Shown here: positions 42,154-51,437 of the stretch, in pieces
Numbering within the stretch: the stretch's first letter is position 1
How the letters are laid out: every line of letters starts with the position of its first letter
Assembly (NCBI GenBank): GCA_050299335.1
Contig: JBNKVT010000035.1
Span: 1-64,000, forward strand
Length of the DNA: 64,000 nucleotides
Reading direction: 5' to 3'
DNA from: JBNKVT01 sp050299335
GTDB lineage: Bacteria > Pseudomonadota > Alphaproteobacteria > Rhodobacterales > Rhodobacteraceae
Notes under the pieces: model-generated
The model's database searches: none
Told to the model about the DNA's origin: nothing
Seen by the model: only the letters and a program-made list of their open reading frames with translations
Made by a program: the position numbers and the translations under genes

Positions 42154-42420
42154 GACCCGGATTCCTGGCAGAAGGACCGGTGCAGGATCGGGCTGGCTGT
42201 AGATGGTGACCGCTGGCCCGGAGCCTTTCAATCGATTTCCGGACCTGTGCCTTTGCCGAGACGTTCGGTTCGGCACCCTTCCCGTGTTGATGTTGGCGAT
42301 ATCCCGGGCCGTCGGTCCGGCCGTGAATTGACTGTCGAACGGGAACGGGATCGGGCGGTAGGCCGCAGAAAAACCCGCTGTGACCGCTGCGGGAGAAGCC
42401 GGACACGGTCCGAAACCGCC

Positions 42421-44847
42421 TCAAACCCCTCGCGTTGCGCTTCCGGACACCGCCGCCTCAGGAGCGGAAATCTCAGCTTTTTCGGCGAGCGCAACGTTGC
42501 GTTTGACGTCGAGAAAGCTGTCCGGGGTCACCGAGATCGTGTCGATGCCGGCCTTGACCAGCAGACGCGCGAATTCCGGATCGTTGCTGGGCGCCTGGCC
42601 GCAGAGACCGATCTTTCGCCCGGCCTCGCGGGCACGGGAAATCGCGGTTTCGATCATCCAGAGCACCGCCGGATCGCGCTCGCGAAAGACATCGGCCAGC
42701 GCTTCGCTGTCGCGGTCGATACCGAGCGTGAGCTGGGTCAGGTCGTTCGAGCCGATCGAGAACCCGTCGAACCGCGCGGCGAATTCCGTGGCCCGGATGA
42801 CGTTCGACGGAATCTCGGTCATCACGTAGATTTCGAGACCGTTCTCGCCGCGCTTCAAACCGTTCGCGGCCATCACGTCCAGCACCTTGTCAGCCTCCTC
42901 CGGCGAGCGGCAGAACGGGACCATGGCGATGACGTTGGTGAATCCCATGTCGTCCCTGAGCCGCTTCAGAGCGGCGCATTCCAGTGCGAAGGCGTCGCGG
43001 TAGAAGTCGGAATAATAGCGCGCGGCCCCCCTGAGGCCGATCATCGGGTTTTCCTCCCGGGGCTCGAAATCGCGGCCGCCCAGGAGGTCGGCATATTCGT
43101 TCGACTTGAAATCGCTCAGCCGGACGATCACCGGTTTCGGATGCCAGACGGCGGCGATCCGGGCCAGCCCGGTGGCCAGGCATTGCGTGAAGTAGCTTCG
43201 CCCGTCGGGATATCCCCGGGTCAGGTCTGCGATGGCGCGGCGGGTCTCCGGATCCGTCACCTTTTCCGGATGCAGCAACGCCAGCGGGTGGATCCTGATC
43301 TCGTTGCTGACCAGAAATTCCATCCGCGCCAGTCCGACACCATCCGCCGGAAGCCGCCACCAGCGGACGGCGGCCGAGGGATTGGCGATGTTAAGCATCA
43401 CGCCGGTGCGCGTCTTCGGCACGTCGTCAAGCGAGATATCCCGGATTTCGATCTGTCCCAACCCGTCATAGACGACCCCGGTCTCCCCTTCCGCACAGGA
43501 GACGGTGACGTCCTGGCCCTCGTGCAGAACCCGGGTGGCTGTTCCGGTGCCGACGACCGCGGGAAGCCCCAGCTCGCGGCTGACGATGGCCGCGTGCGAG
43601 GTGCGTCCGCCATGGTCGGTGACGATGGCGGCGGCGCGTTTCATGATTGGCACCCAGTCGGGGTCGGTGGTCGAGGTGACGAGCACCGAACCATCGACGA
43701 AGCGATCGATCTCGGCAGCCGAGCGGATCAGGCAGACCCTGCCGACCGCGGCCGCGTTTCCGACACTGAGACCCTCCACGATCTGCTTGCCGGCAGGCGT
43801 GACATCGAACGACTGGAACACGGCACCGGTCTTTCGTGACTGGACCGTTTCGGGACGTGCCTGGACGATGAACAACTCGCCGGTCTCGCCGTCCTTCGCC
43901 CATTCCATGTCCATCGCGACACCGTAATGCGCCTCGATCGTCTTGGCATAGCGGGCCAGTTCCACGACGTCCTCGTCGCTGAGGGTGAACCGCTCGCGCT
44001 CGGCCAGCGAAGTCGGCACGTTGCGCGTTGCCGCCTCACCGCGTCCTCCGTAGATCATCTTGATCTCTTTCGCGCCCAGCTTCCTGGCGACGATCGGCAA
44101 CCGTCCGGGGTCGTCGAGGAAGGGCTTGAAGACCTGGAATTCGTCCGGGTCCACGGCCCCCTGCACGACGTTCTCGCCAAGTCCCCAGGCACCATTTATC
44201 AGCACGAAACGATCGCAGCCGGTCTCGGTGTCGATCGAGAACATGACGCCGGAGCTGCCGATATCGGACCGCACCATCAGCTGGACGCCGACCGACAGCG
44301 CGACCTCCGCCTGGCCGAAGCCCTGAATCTGCCGGTAGGTGATCGCCCGGTCCGTGAAGAGCGAGGCATAGCACCGCCGGCAGGCGTCGAGCAGCGCGGC
44401 CTCGCCCGTGACGTTGAGAAAGGTCTCCTGCTGTCCGGCGAAGCTGGCATCCGGCAGATCCTCGGCGGTGGCGGAGGACCGGACGGCAACGGCCGGGTCC
44501 TTGCGGCCGCTGCGTGCCGCCAGTTCCCGGTAGGCGCCGGTGATCGCTTCGGCCGTCTCCGTCGGCCAGTCGCCTTCGACAATCGCGGCCCGAATAGCCT
44601 CGCCGGCCTGGTGCAGCGTCATGCGCCCGTCCTCGAGAGCCTTGATGCGTCCGGCAATGACCCGGGTCAGATCATTGGCGGCAAGAAAGCCGCGATAGGC
44701 CTCCGAGGTGGTCGCAAAACCCGGCGGCACGCGGATGCCGCTGGCCCCGAGCGTCGAGATCATCTCACCCAAAGAGGCATTCTTGCCGCCCACGGTTGCG
44801 ACATCGTCACGACGCAGATTCTCGTACCAGATCAGTTGCTCGGCCAC
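42421..44847 (-). CDS. ppsA: Phosphoenolpyruvate synthase
   Basis: PEP synthase converts pyruvate and ATP to PEP, AMP and phosphate. The 808-residue length is normal. It has the ATP-grasp domain (VGGKNASLGEMIS, RSSATAEDLPDASFAGQQETFLN), the phospho-His swivelling domain (VTDHGGRTSHAAIVSRELG) and the PEP/pyruvate TIM barrel with catalytic Cys in IGLCGQAPS and NDLTQLTLGIDRD. Its place in a low-oxygen island suggests gluconeogenic or energy-saving use. Confidence 0.95.
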   Translation of the reverse strand: MAEQLIWYENLRRDDVATVGGKNASLGEMISTLGASGIRVPPGFATTSEAYRGFLAANDLTRVIAGRIKALEDGRMTLHQAGEAIRAAIVEGDWPTETAEAITGAYRELAARSGRKDPAVAVRSSATAEDLPDASFAGQQETFLNVTGEAALLDACRRCYASLFTDRAITYRQIQGFGQAEVALSVGVQLMVRSDIGSSGVMFSIDTETGCDRFVLINGAWGLGENVVQGAVDPDEFQVFKPFLDDPGRLPIVARKLGAKEIKMIYGGRGEAATRNVPTSLAERERFTLSDEDVVELARYAKTIEAHYGVAMDMEWAKDGETGELFIVQARPETVQSRKTGAVFQSFDVTPAGKQIVEGLSVGNAAAVGRVCLIRSAAEIDRFVDGSVLVTSTTDPDWVPIMKRAAAIVTDHGGRTSHAAIVSRELGLPAVVGTGTATRVLHEGQDVTVSCAEGETGVVYDGLGQIEIRDISLDDVPKTRTGVMLNIANPSAAVRWWRLPADGVGLARMEFLVSNEIRIHPLALLHPEKVTDPETRRAIADLTRGYPDGRSYFTQCLATGLARIAAVWHPKPVIVRLSDFKSNEYADLLGGRDFEPREENPMIGLRGAARYYSDFYRDAFALECAALKRLRDDMGFTNVIAMVPFCRSPEEADKVLDVMAANGLKRGENGLEIYVMTEIPSNVIRATEFAARFDGFSIGSNDLTQLTLGIDRDSEALADVFRERDPAVLWMIETAISRAREAGRKIGLCGQAPSNDPEFARLLVKAGIDTISVTPDSFLDVKRNVALAEKAEISAPEAAVSGSATRGV

Positions 44848-44904
44848 GTTCCGTCCCTCTCCCTAAAGCTGAATGCAGCCTGCAACCCGCGCCGCAAGCC
44901 GTCA

Positions 44905-44918
44905 TTGATGTCGATCAA
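44905..44918. promoter_or_regulatory. Consensus FNR box TTGATGTCGATCAA
   Basis: Perfect FNR consensus TTGAT-N4-ATCAA, in the divergent region between ppsA (start 44847) and the small gene at 44985, centred 64 and 73 bases from the two starts. Confidence 0.75.
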
Positions 44919-44984
44919 TGCGGACGGGCCCGAAATCCGGAACCTTTCGGGGCAACAAGGGGACAACGCGGAAAGGAACTTGCG

Positions 44985-45344
44985 GTGACCACAGGACTGG
45001 AAACGCTCGCGGAGAGGATAGAAGAGGCGGAGACACCGCTGACCGGGGCGGACGCCGCGCGTGTGATCGAAGCGATCCGCAAGCTGCGGCCGGAGCTTGC
45101 GGTGACGGCGGATGGGCTTCACTCCGTCGAAGACCTTCTGCACATTGCCGATCGTGTCGTGCCTGGCTGGAGCATCCTGCTGCGCGGCAAGGCGCGCGAG
45201 CCCGATGGTCACTGGCACTGCACGCTGCGCGAGAGTTCCTCGAGGGACAGCGACGAATTCATCGGCAACGGCAAGGGCCCGGACCTGTCTTCGGCAGTCC
45301 TGGCGGCGATCCTGCGCACAATCGACTACCAGGCGCACAGGTGA
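44985..45344 (+). CDS. Conserved hypothetical protein
   Basis: I do not recognise this 119-residue soluble protein. It has a helical first half (LETLAERIEEAE, DAARVIEAIRKLRPEL) and a short beta/C-terminal part (DGHWHCTLRES, LSSAVLAAILRTIDYQ). The GTG start at 44985 follows GAAAGGAA; the frame extends upstream but without protein character. It shares a consensus FNR box with ppsA. Confidence 0.65.
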   Translation: MTTGLETLAERIEEAETPLTGADAARVIEAIRKLRPELAVTADGLHSVEDLLHIADRVVPGWSILLRGKAREPDGHWHCTLRESSSRDSDEFIGNGKGPDLSSAVLAAILRTIDYQAHR

Positions 45345-45473
45345 CGCTCTCGCTCTAAGCCCGATCCCTGCAGAACCGGGCCGGAGGCGCGCTCGTACCG
45401 AGACACGCCCCCGCCTCAGCACTGTCTCGGCGCCGTGTATCCCCCCTCCCAGGCGACGACATCTCCCTCCACA

Positions 45474-46457
45474 TCAGGGAACCAGAACCGCGGCGCCCGT
45501 TACCTGCCCGGAGCGCAGATCGTCCAGTGCGCGATTGGCCTCTTCAATGCGATAGACCGTGGTTTCGGTCTCGATGCCGGCCTCGATGGCCAGCGGCAGG
45601 AATTCCTCGCCATCCCGGCGCGTCAGATTCGCGACCGAGCGGATGATCCGTTCATGCCAGAGATCGGCATAGGGAAAGGCGGGAATGTCGCTCATGTGAA
45701 TGCCCCCCGAAACGACGCTGCCACCCTTCCTCACCGCCTTCAGCGCCCTGGGGATCAGTGCGCCGACCGGCGCGAAGATCAGCGCGGCGTCCAGCGGCTC
45801 TGGCGGGGTGGCGTCGGACGGGCCTGCCCAGACCGCGCCGAGACGGCGGGCGAAAGCCTGCGCTGTCCGGTCGCCGGGCCGGGTGAAGGCATAGACCGTC
45901 TTGCCCTGCCAGACGCATAGCTGGCACAGGATATGCGCCGCCGCCCCGAAACCGTAGAGCCCGATACGGTCGGCCGGCCCGGCGAGTTTCAGCGTGCGAT
46001 ACCCGATCAGCCCCGCACAGAGCAGCGGCGCCAGTCGCACGGGGTCCGCATCGTCGGGCAGAGGAAAGACATAACCGGCGTCGGCAACGCAATATTCGGC
46101 AAAGCCGCCGTCGCGGGTATAGCCGGTGAATTCCGGCGCATCGCAGAGGTTCTCGCGTTGCGCGCGGCAATGCGGACAGGTTCCGCAGCTGCGGCCAAGC
46201 CAGGGCACCCCGGCCCGCTGCCCTGGCGTCAGGGTTGCGACACCGGCGCCAAGCGCGTCCACCCGCCCGACGATTTCGTGTCCCGGAACCAGCGGCAGGA
46301 CCGGATCCGGCAACTCGCCATCGAGGATATGCAGATCGGTGCGGCAGACCCCGCAGGCCTCGACCTTCAGCCGGACCTCGCCCGGTCCTGGCTCCGGCAC
46401 CGGCAGATCGCGCTCGATCAGCGGAGCGTTCGGCTGTTCCAGGACCATTGCGCGCAT
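45474..46457 (-). CDS. Zinc-dependent alcohol dehydrogenase
   Basis: The 327-residue medium-chain dehydrogenase has the catalytic zinc ligands in ACGVCRTDLHI and GHEIVGRV, the four structural Cys in CGTCPHCRAQRENLC, and the NAD-binding GLYGFGAAAHI. It resembles AdhP/AdhA-type ethanol or broad-range alcohol dehydrogenases. It lies downstream of the flavodoxin gene on the same strand, 77 bases away, and is probably cotranscribed. Fermentative NADH removal is a likely role. Confidence 0.92.
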   Translation of the reverse strand: MRAMVLEQPNAPLIERDLPVPEPGPGEVRLKVEACGVCRTDLHILDGELPDPVLPLVPGHEIVGRVDALGAGVATLTPGQRAGVPWLGRSCGTCPHCRAQRENLCDAPEFTGYTRDGGFAEYCVADAGYVFPLPDDADPVRLAPLLCAGLIGYRTLKLAGPADRIGLYGFGAAAHILCQLCVWQGKTVYAFTRPGDRTAQAFARRLGAVWAGPSDATPPEPLDAALIFAPVGALIPRALKAVRKGGSVVSGGIHMSDIPAFPYADLWHERIIRSVANLTRRDGEEFLPLAIEAGIETETTVYRIEEANRALDDLRSGQVTGAAVLVP

Positions 46458-46534
46458 GGAATCCTTGCCTCCGTCGGCGGCCCTGACGAGCCGTGCAATT
46501 GCGTCACAGCCCCGAAGGGGGACATGTCGGCGTG

Positions 46535-47083
46535 TCAGCCGTTTTCGGGCCTTGCCAAGGCCCCGGTCCAGTCGGCCAGCACCCCTTTCAGCGCCGCCCA
46601 GTCAGTATACTCGATATCGGCGGAAGCATCCGCCGACGGATCCTTCGTCGCAAGGATGCGCCGCATCACGAAACGTCGAAACACATCATACTCGGAAGGC
46701 TTGTAGGCCCCCGCCACCTGCTCGACCCGGTCGGGTGTCCAGCCGGTGGCAGCCGTGAAGTCGGCAAGGATCTTTTCCAGACCCCTCCAGTCTTCGGCCT
46801 CATGTCCCGCCGCGGCGAGCGAGACGGAGAAGAACAGGCTGGGCAGGCGCGCCAGCGCGTCCGCGCGATTGGCGCAGAACCCTGCCAGCGCCTTTTGATA
46901 GTGTCCGATATGAACCGAGGCCGCCAGCAGCACGGCATCGAACCGCGCCAGATCGATGTCGCCGGCCTCGGCAAGCGGCAGGAGCTCGGCAGAATGACCC
47001 GAATCCGCCAGCCAGTCCGCCGCGAAACGGGCGATCTTGCGGGTTTGGCCCTCGGTTGAGGCATATGCGACAAGTATCTTCAT
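46535..47083 (-). CDS. Flavodoxin-domain protein (HemG-like)
   Basis: The 182-residue protein has the FMN-binding loop ILVAYASTEGQTRKIARF at its start, then LLAASVHIGHYQKALAGFC, a pattern shared with HemG-type protoporphyrinogen oxidase and other flavodoxin-5 proteins. GGGAG before the ATG at 47083 supports the start. A perfect FNR-type palindrome lies 35 bases upstream. Confidence 0.87.
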   Translation of the reverse strand: MKILVAYASTEGQTRKIARFAADWLADSGHSAELLPLAEAGDIDLARFDAVLLAASVHIGHYQKALAGFCANRADALARLPSLFFSVSLAAAGHEAEDWRGLEKILADFTAATGWTPDRVEQVAGAYKPSEYDVFRRFVMRRILATKDPSADASADIEYTDWAALKGVLADWTGALARPENG

Positions 47084-47117
47084 GGCTCCCGGATAGACCG
47101 TCTCAGCCGCCGCTGCA

Positions 47118-47131
47118 TTGACGGCCGTCAA
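47118..47131. promoter_or_regulatory. Perfect FNR-type palindrome TTGACGGCCGTCAA
   Basis: A fully symmetric TTGACGG-CCGTCAA site between the divergent flavodoxin gene and the P-type ATPase gene. Its centre is 41 bases from the flavodoxin ATG, implying a very short leader if used as a class II site. Confidence 0.7.
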
Positions 47132-47357
47132 TGCGCTTCGAGGTCACCGATCCACTGGTCGGGCGAGCAGTGCGCGGGTTGCTTCCGCGACGCCTTTCCG
47201 CCGGGCTTGCAAAAGGCATCCGCATTCTGTCAGGCTGAAGGCAAGACTCGCCGATGGCGGCCGGCAAGGGTCCGGCGACAGCACTGCATGAGATGGCCGA
47301 CAGCGGATTCCATCGATGGCACCCGTTGCGTATTCTTGCCGGGAAGGAGAGCTGGGA

Positions 47358-50021
47358 TTGGCGGCAGACGATCGGAACTCCGGGTCTGGCGGGGATCTGA
47401 AGCAAGTGAACCCCATACGATCTGAAACGCCGCATGCGCTTTCACCGGTCGAGGTCGCCCGCCAACTGGCGGTCGCGCCCGAAACGGGCTTGTCCCAGGC
47501 AGAGGCCCGGCGACGGCTGGTGATTCACGGCCCGAACCGGTTGCGTCGCCAGAAGCCGAGAAGCGCGGTGGCGATCCTGCTTCACCAGTTCCGAAGCGTG
47601 ATCGTGTGGCTGCTGGCCGTTGCGGCTCTGGTCTCGCTGATCCTGGGCGACTTCGCGGAGGCGAGTGCTATAGCCGTCGTCCTGGTGCTGAACAGCGCGA
47701 TCGGGTTTTTCACCGAACTGAGGGCGGCCCGCTCGATGGAAGCGCTGCTTCACATCGCCGAAGTCCACACCCGCGTCCGCAGGGATGGTCGCGTCCGGAT
47801 GATCGATGCCCGCGATCTGGTTCCCGGCGATGTGGTGATCCTGGAAGGCGGCGACGTGGTGACGGCAGATTTCCGTCTGACCGAAGCTTCGCATCTCGAG
47901 GCCGACGAATCCGTGCTGACCGGAGAGGCCGCGCCTGTTGCCAAGGCCGCCGAGCCTGTCGCAAGGCAGACAATTCTCGCCGAACGGTCATCGATGCTGT
48001 TCAAGGGAACCGCGATCACGCAAGGCGCAGGCGAAGCCATCGTCGTCGCGACCGGCATGGCGACCGAACTGGGGCGGATCAGCAGACTGGTCGAAACGGC
48101 AGAGACCCAAGCCACGCCGCTGGAAGTCCGTCTGGAACGTTTGGGCCAGACGCTGATCTGGCTGACGCTGATCCTCGCCTCCGGCACGGCGATTGCCGGG
48201 ATGCTGCGCGGTCACGCAATGGCCGACATGGTACAGACCGGCGTCGCGCTGGCAGTGGCCGCGATCCCCGAAGGACTGCCGGTGGTCGCGACCCTGTCCC
48301 TGGCGCGCGGCATGTGGCGGATGGCCCAGAGAAACGCCCTCATCCGGCGCCTTTCGGCGGTCGAGACCCTGGGGGCGACGACACTCATCCTGACCGACAA
48401 GACCGGGACGCTCACCGAAAACCGGATGACCGTCGACCGTATCTTGCTGGAAGGCGGCGAATTTACGCCCGAAGCAAACGATCCGACCGTGCGGCTTGCC
48501 TTGAAAACCGGGGCATTCTGCACGACCGCCGAACTGGAGCTCGGTACTGATGGTGGCACCGGTGACCCAATGGAACTGGCATTGCTCAGAGCCGCCGACC
48601 GGGTTGACCTGGCAGCGCCCGAGGATCGTATCGCCCACCACGCCTTCGAACCGATGCAGCGGATGATGGCAACCGTTCACACGGATGCCGACGGCGCCTT
48701 CTTCGCGATCAAGGGAGCACCGGAGGCGGTCATCAACGCCTGCGGGCAGGTCCTCGGCCCTGACGGTCCACACAGTCTGACCGAGACGGAGAAATCGGAT
48801 TGGCTCGACCGCAATACCCGCGTTGCGGGCGAGGGGCTGCGGACCCTGGGACTGGCGATGAAGGTCGAGAAAGACCGCGAAGCGGGGCCTTACGACGGGC
48901 TGACTCTCATCGGACTGGTCTGCTTCGCCGACCCGCTTCGCGCCGATGTTCCGCCAGCCATTGCCGCCTGTAGGCAAGCAGGGGTGCGGGTTGTCATGAT
49001 CACCGGCGATCACGCCGCGACCGCGTCGCGGATCGCCACGGATGCCGGTATCGGACAAGACGGCTCGATGGTGATCGAAGGACGCGAACTGGCCGGTCTC
49101 GATCCGGACGGCATGACCGAGGAAACGCGGGAAAAGTTACGCGGTACCGACGTGTTTGCCCGTATCGCTCCCGAGACGAAGCTGACCCTGGTCGGTTTTC
49201 ACCAGCGGGACGGGCAGATCGTCGCGATGACCGGCGACGGGATCAACGACGCGCCGGCCCTGAAAAAAGCCGATATCGGGATCGCCATGGGCCTTCGTGG
49301 CACGCAGGTGGCCCGCGAGGCCGCGGACATGGTGTTGAAGGACGATGATTTCGCCACGATCGTCGAGGCGATCCGCCACGGGCGGGTGATCTTCGGCAAC
49401 ATTCGCAAGTTCATCATCTACCTGATGTCGTGCAATCTCGCGGAAGTTCTGGTTGTGGTCATTGCCGTTGGTGCGGGACTGCCGGCACCGTTGCTGCCGC
49501 TGCAGATCCTGTATCTGAACCTCGTGACGGATGTGTTCCCCGCCTTCGCACTGGGGCTGGGACAGGGCGACGGGCGCGAGATGCAGCGTCCGCCGCGGGA
49601 CCCGTCCGAGCCCATCGTCGGCCGGTCGGACTGGATGCGGATCGCGGCTCTCGGTGCGGCGCAAACGGTCGCAACGCTGGCCGCGTTCATGCTGGCGCTG
49701 TTCAGGCTGGATCTCACTGTTGATCAGGCGGTGACAGTCGCTTTCCTGACGCTGGCACTCGCGCAACTCTGGAATGTCTTCAACACCCGTGCCTCCGACG
49801 CAGGGATATTTGGCAACGACGTGACTCGGAATCCGTTCATCTGGGGCGCTCTCGCATTCTGTCTTCTGCTCATCGGAGCGGCGCTCTGGCTTCCGGTGCT
49901 ATCGGTTGTCCTGAGGCTTGCCGCACCCGGCACAGAGGGATTTGCGCTGGCGGCAATCGCAAGCCTTCTGCCGCTTCTTCTCGGCCAGGCCGCTCTGGCG
50001 GTCATTGCGGCCCGCCGCTAA
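47358..50021 (+). CDS. Cation-transporting P-type ATPase (P2 type)
   Basis: The roughly 887-residue pump has the N-terminal cation ATPase domain (LSPVEVARQLAVAPETGLSQ), actuator TGEAA motif in ESVLTGEAAPVAK, helix M4 PEGLP (AIPEGLPVVATLSLARG), phosphorylation site DKTGTLT, ATP site KGAPE and hinge TGDGINDAPALKKADIGIA, then NIRKFIIYLMSCN in M5. It belongs to the SERCA/PMR1-like group. GGAAGGAGA eight bases before a TTG at 47358 is the best start; a GTG at 47406 is also possible. Such ATPases are regular members of FNR stress islands. Confidence 0.9.
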   Translation: MAADDRNSGSGGDLKQVNPIRSETPHALSPVEVARQLAVAPETGLSQAEARRRLVIHGPNRLRRQKPRSAVAILLHQFRSVIVWLLAVAALVSLILGDFAEASAIAVVLVLNSAIGFFTELRAARSMEALLHIAEVHTRVRRDGRVRMIDARDLVPGDVVILEGGDVVTADFRLTEASHLEADESVLTGEAAPVAKAAEPVARQTILAERSSMLFKGTAITQGAGEAIVVATGMATELGRISRLVETAETQATPLEVRLERLGQTLIWLTLILASGTAIAGMLRGHAMADMVQTGVALAVAAIPEGLPVVATLSLARGMWRMAQRNALIRRLSAVETLGATTLILTDKTGTLTENRMTVDRILLEGGEFTPEANDPTVRLALKTGAFCTTAELELGTDGGTGDPMELALLRAADRVDLAAPEDRIAHHAFEPMQRMMATVHTDADGAFFAIKGAPEAVINACGQVLGPDGPHSLTETEKSDWLDRNTRVAGEGLRTLGLAMKVEKDREAGPYDGLTLIGLVCFADPLRADVPPAIAACRQAGVRVVMITGDHAATASRIATDAGIGQDGSMVIEGRELAGLDPDGMTEETREKLRGTDVFARIAPETKLTLVGFHQRDGQIVAMTGDGINDAPALKKADIGIAMGLRGTQVAREAADMVLKDDDFATIVEAIRHGRVIFGNIRKFIIYLMSCNLAEVLVVVIAVGAGLPAPLLPLQILYLNLVTDVFPAFALGLGQGDGREMQRPPRDPSEPIVGRSDWMRIAALGAAQTVATLAAFMLALFRLDLTVDQAVTVAFLTLALAQLWNVFNTRASDAGIFGNDVTRNPFIWGALAFCLLLIGAALWLPVLSVVLRLAAPGTEGFALAAIASLLPLLLGQAALAVIAARR

Positions 50022-50344
50022 GGGGCGACCGGGCAAATCCCGGCATCATAGCCCCGGTTGCGCAGTTCTTCGTAAATCCGGATCAGCGTCAGGCGCTCGC
50101 GCTTCGGCTGTCGATCATTCTCTGCAAGAAGCGCGTCCAACTCCGACCGCCAAGGATCGATCCGCGGACGCGGCTGCGTCGTGCGATCATAGGTGAACTC
50201 CGTGGCACCCGACCGGATCACTTTGCGTACCATGTTCCGCGATACCCGAAGCTCGCGACATATCTGTTTGATCGACTTGCCGTCGATGAAATGCGCGCGC
50301 CTGATCTTCGCGTTCGCCAGTGGGCTCGAACCAGTGGCGCCCAC
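50022..50344 (-). pseudogene. IS21 transposase (IstA) N-terminal fragment
   Basis: About 105 codons survive. They include the HTH (GKSIKQICRELRVSRNMVRKVIRSG) and TQPRPRIDPWRSELDALLAEN followed by LTLIRIYEELRNRGYDA, which match the N-terminus of IS21-family IstA transposases. The DDE domain is absent. Confidence 0.75.
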
Positions 50345-50440
50345 ACTGGCTCACTCTCCGCGACCAACATCCCCTGACTGCTCCCTCATCCTTTTGAGGA
50401 AGCTTCTGATCACATTCGTCAGGGGGGTCACTTTTGGACA
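50022..50440 (-). mobile_element. IS21-family insertion sequence remnant
   Basis: The minus-strand end at about 50440 reads TGTCCAAAAGTGACCCCCCT, a typical IS21-type terminal repeat. It is followed by the start of an istA-like gene that is cut off at about 50022, directly against the stop codon of the P-type ATPase gene. No istB or second end is found, so only the first 420 bases of the element remain. Confidence 0.7.
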
Positions 50441-50606
50441 CCGATCACCCCGCAACAGGGGTCAATCTTGCATGCCTATCCACAGTCTCATGCCAAATCA
50501 CACACCACCCCCGAATCCACGTGAATCCCGATGGTTTCGCTGAAGTCTATTCCAAGAAGGCGGCCAAAATTTTTGAAAGATTTCGGTGGCTTGGAGAAAA
50601 ACCGGA

Positions 50607-51212
50607 TCAGTCGACGACACGCAGCGTGAGGTTCAGCCTTCCGCCGCCCTGCAACAGATCGGACTTGCCGAAACGGATACGGTCGATCCCGTGATAGGCG
50701 AGACGCGCCGCGCCGCCGAACAGCACCACATCGCCGCTTTCCAGCAGAACCGAGCGCGTCGGATCAGATCGCGCCGGCCCGCCCATCCGGAAGGTCGCCG
50801 GATCGCCGAGCGAGACCGACAGGACCGGATACCGGAAATCCGCCTCGTCCCGGTCCTGGTGCAGCCCCATCCGCGACCCCGAGCGGTAATGATTGATCAA
50901 ACAGCAATCCGGACCCCGCTCCGTCCCGGCCATCTCGTGCCAGAGCTCCAGCAGGCTGTCCGGGATCGCCGGCCACGGCGCTCCGGTCCCGGGGTGGCGC
51001 GGCACATAGCGATACCCCTTCCGGTCGGTGAACCAGCCATATTTCCCCGCCGCGCTCATCCGCACCGACATCGGCTTGCCCCAGGGGGTCAGCGGCGCGA
51101 AGAACGGCGCGGCGCGCACGATATCGGCAATCTCGTCGCGCAGCCGCTCCTGCTCCCGCCGGGACAGGCGGGATTTCACAATCAGAAACCCGTTGATCGT
51201 CAGCCTCTGCAT
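50607..51212 (-). CDS. alkB: Alpha-ketoglutarate-dependent DNA dioxygenase AlkB
   Basis: AlkB removes methyl groups from 1-methyladenine and 3-methylcytosine using Fe(II) and 2-oxoglutarate. The 201-residue protein has YGWFTDRKGYRY, NHYRSGSRMGLHQDRDEADF (the HxD iron ligands), the second His in LAYHGIDRIRFG and the oxoglutarate-binding Arg in GRLNLTLRVVD. Start at 51212 (MQRLTINGF) is preferred; 51230 is in frame. Confidence 0.92.
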   Translation of the reverse strand: MQRLTINGFLIVKSRLSRREQERLRDEIADIVRAAPFFAPLTPWGKPMSVRMSAAGKYGWFTDRKGYRYVPRHPGTGAPWPAIPDSLLELWHEMAGTERGPDCCLINHYRSGSRMGLHQDRDEADFRYPVLSVSLGDPATFRMGGPARSDPTRSVLLESGDVVLFGGAARLAYHGIDRIRFGKSDLLQGGGRLNLTLRVVD

Positions 51213-51294
51213 CCGAGATCCCGCTTGCATCCGTCCACATTTCCGCTAACCCCGTTCTGACGCAAAAAACAGCGGCGAGAAAGCCCTGCAGGGC

Positions 51295-51325
51295 GGTTGC
51301 AGGCCATTCGCCCGGTGCCTATATA
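51295..51325 (+). promoter_or_regulatory. RpoH-like heat-shock promoter of dnaK
   Basis: GGTTG at 51295-51299 and CCTATATA at 51318-51325, 18 bases apart, resemble the alphaproteobacterial RpoH consensus (CTTG, 17-18 bases, CYTATNT). The position, about 110 bases before the dnaK ATG, is suitable. Confidence 0.55.
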
Positions 51326-51437
51326 CGGCCCAGACCGGCCCCGATGCGACAAGGCAGGCGGGGCAGAACATGGGATTGGGCTTTTGGGGCCTTCTAAAGG
51401 ACCGAAGCCCTCAGATCGCCGAAGAAAGGAACTACAC

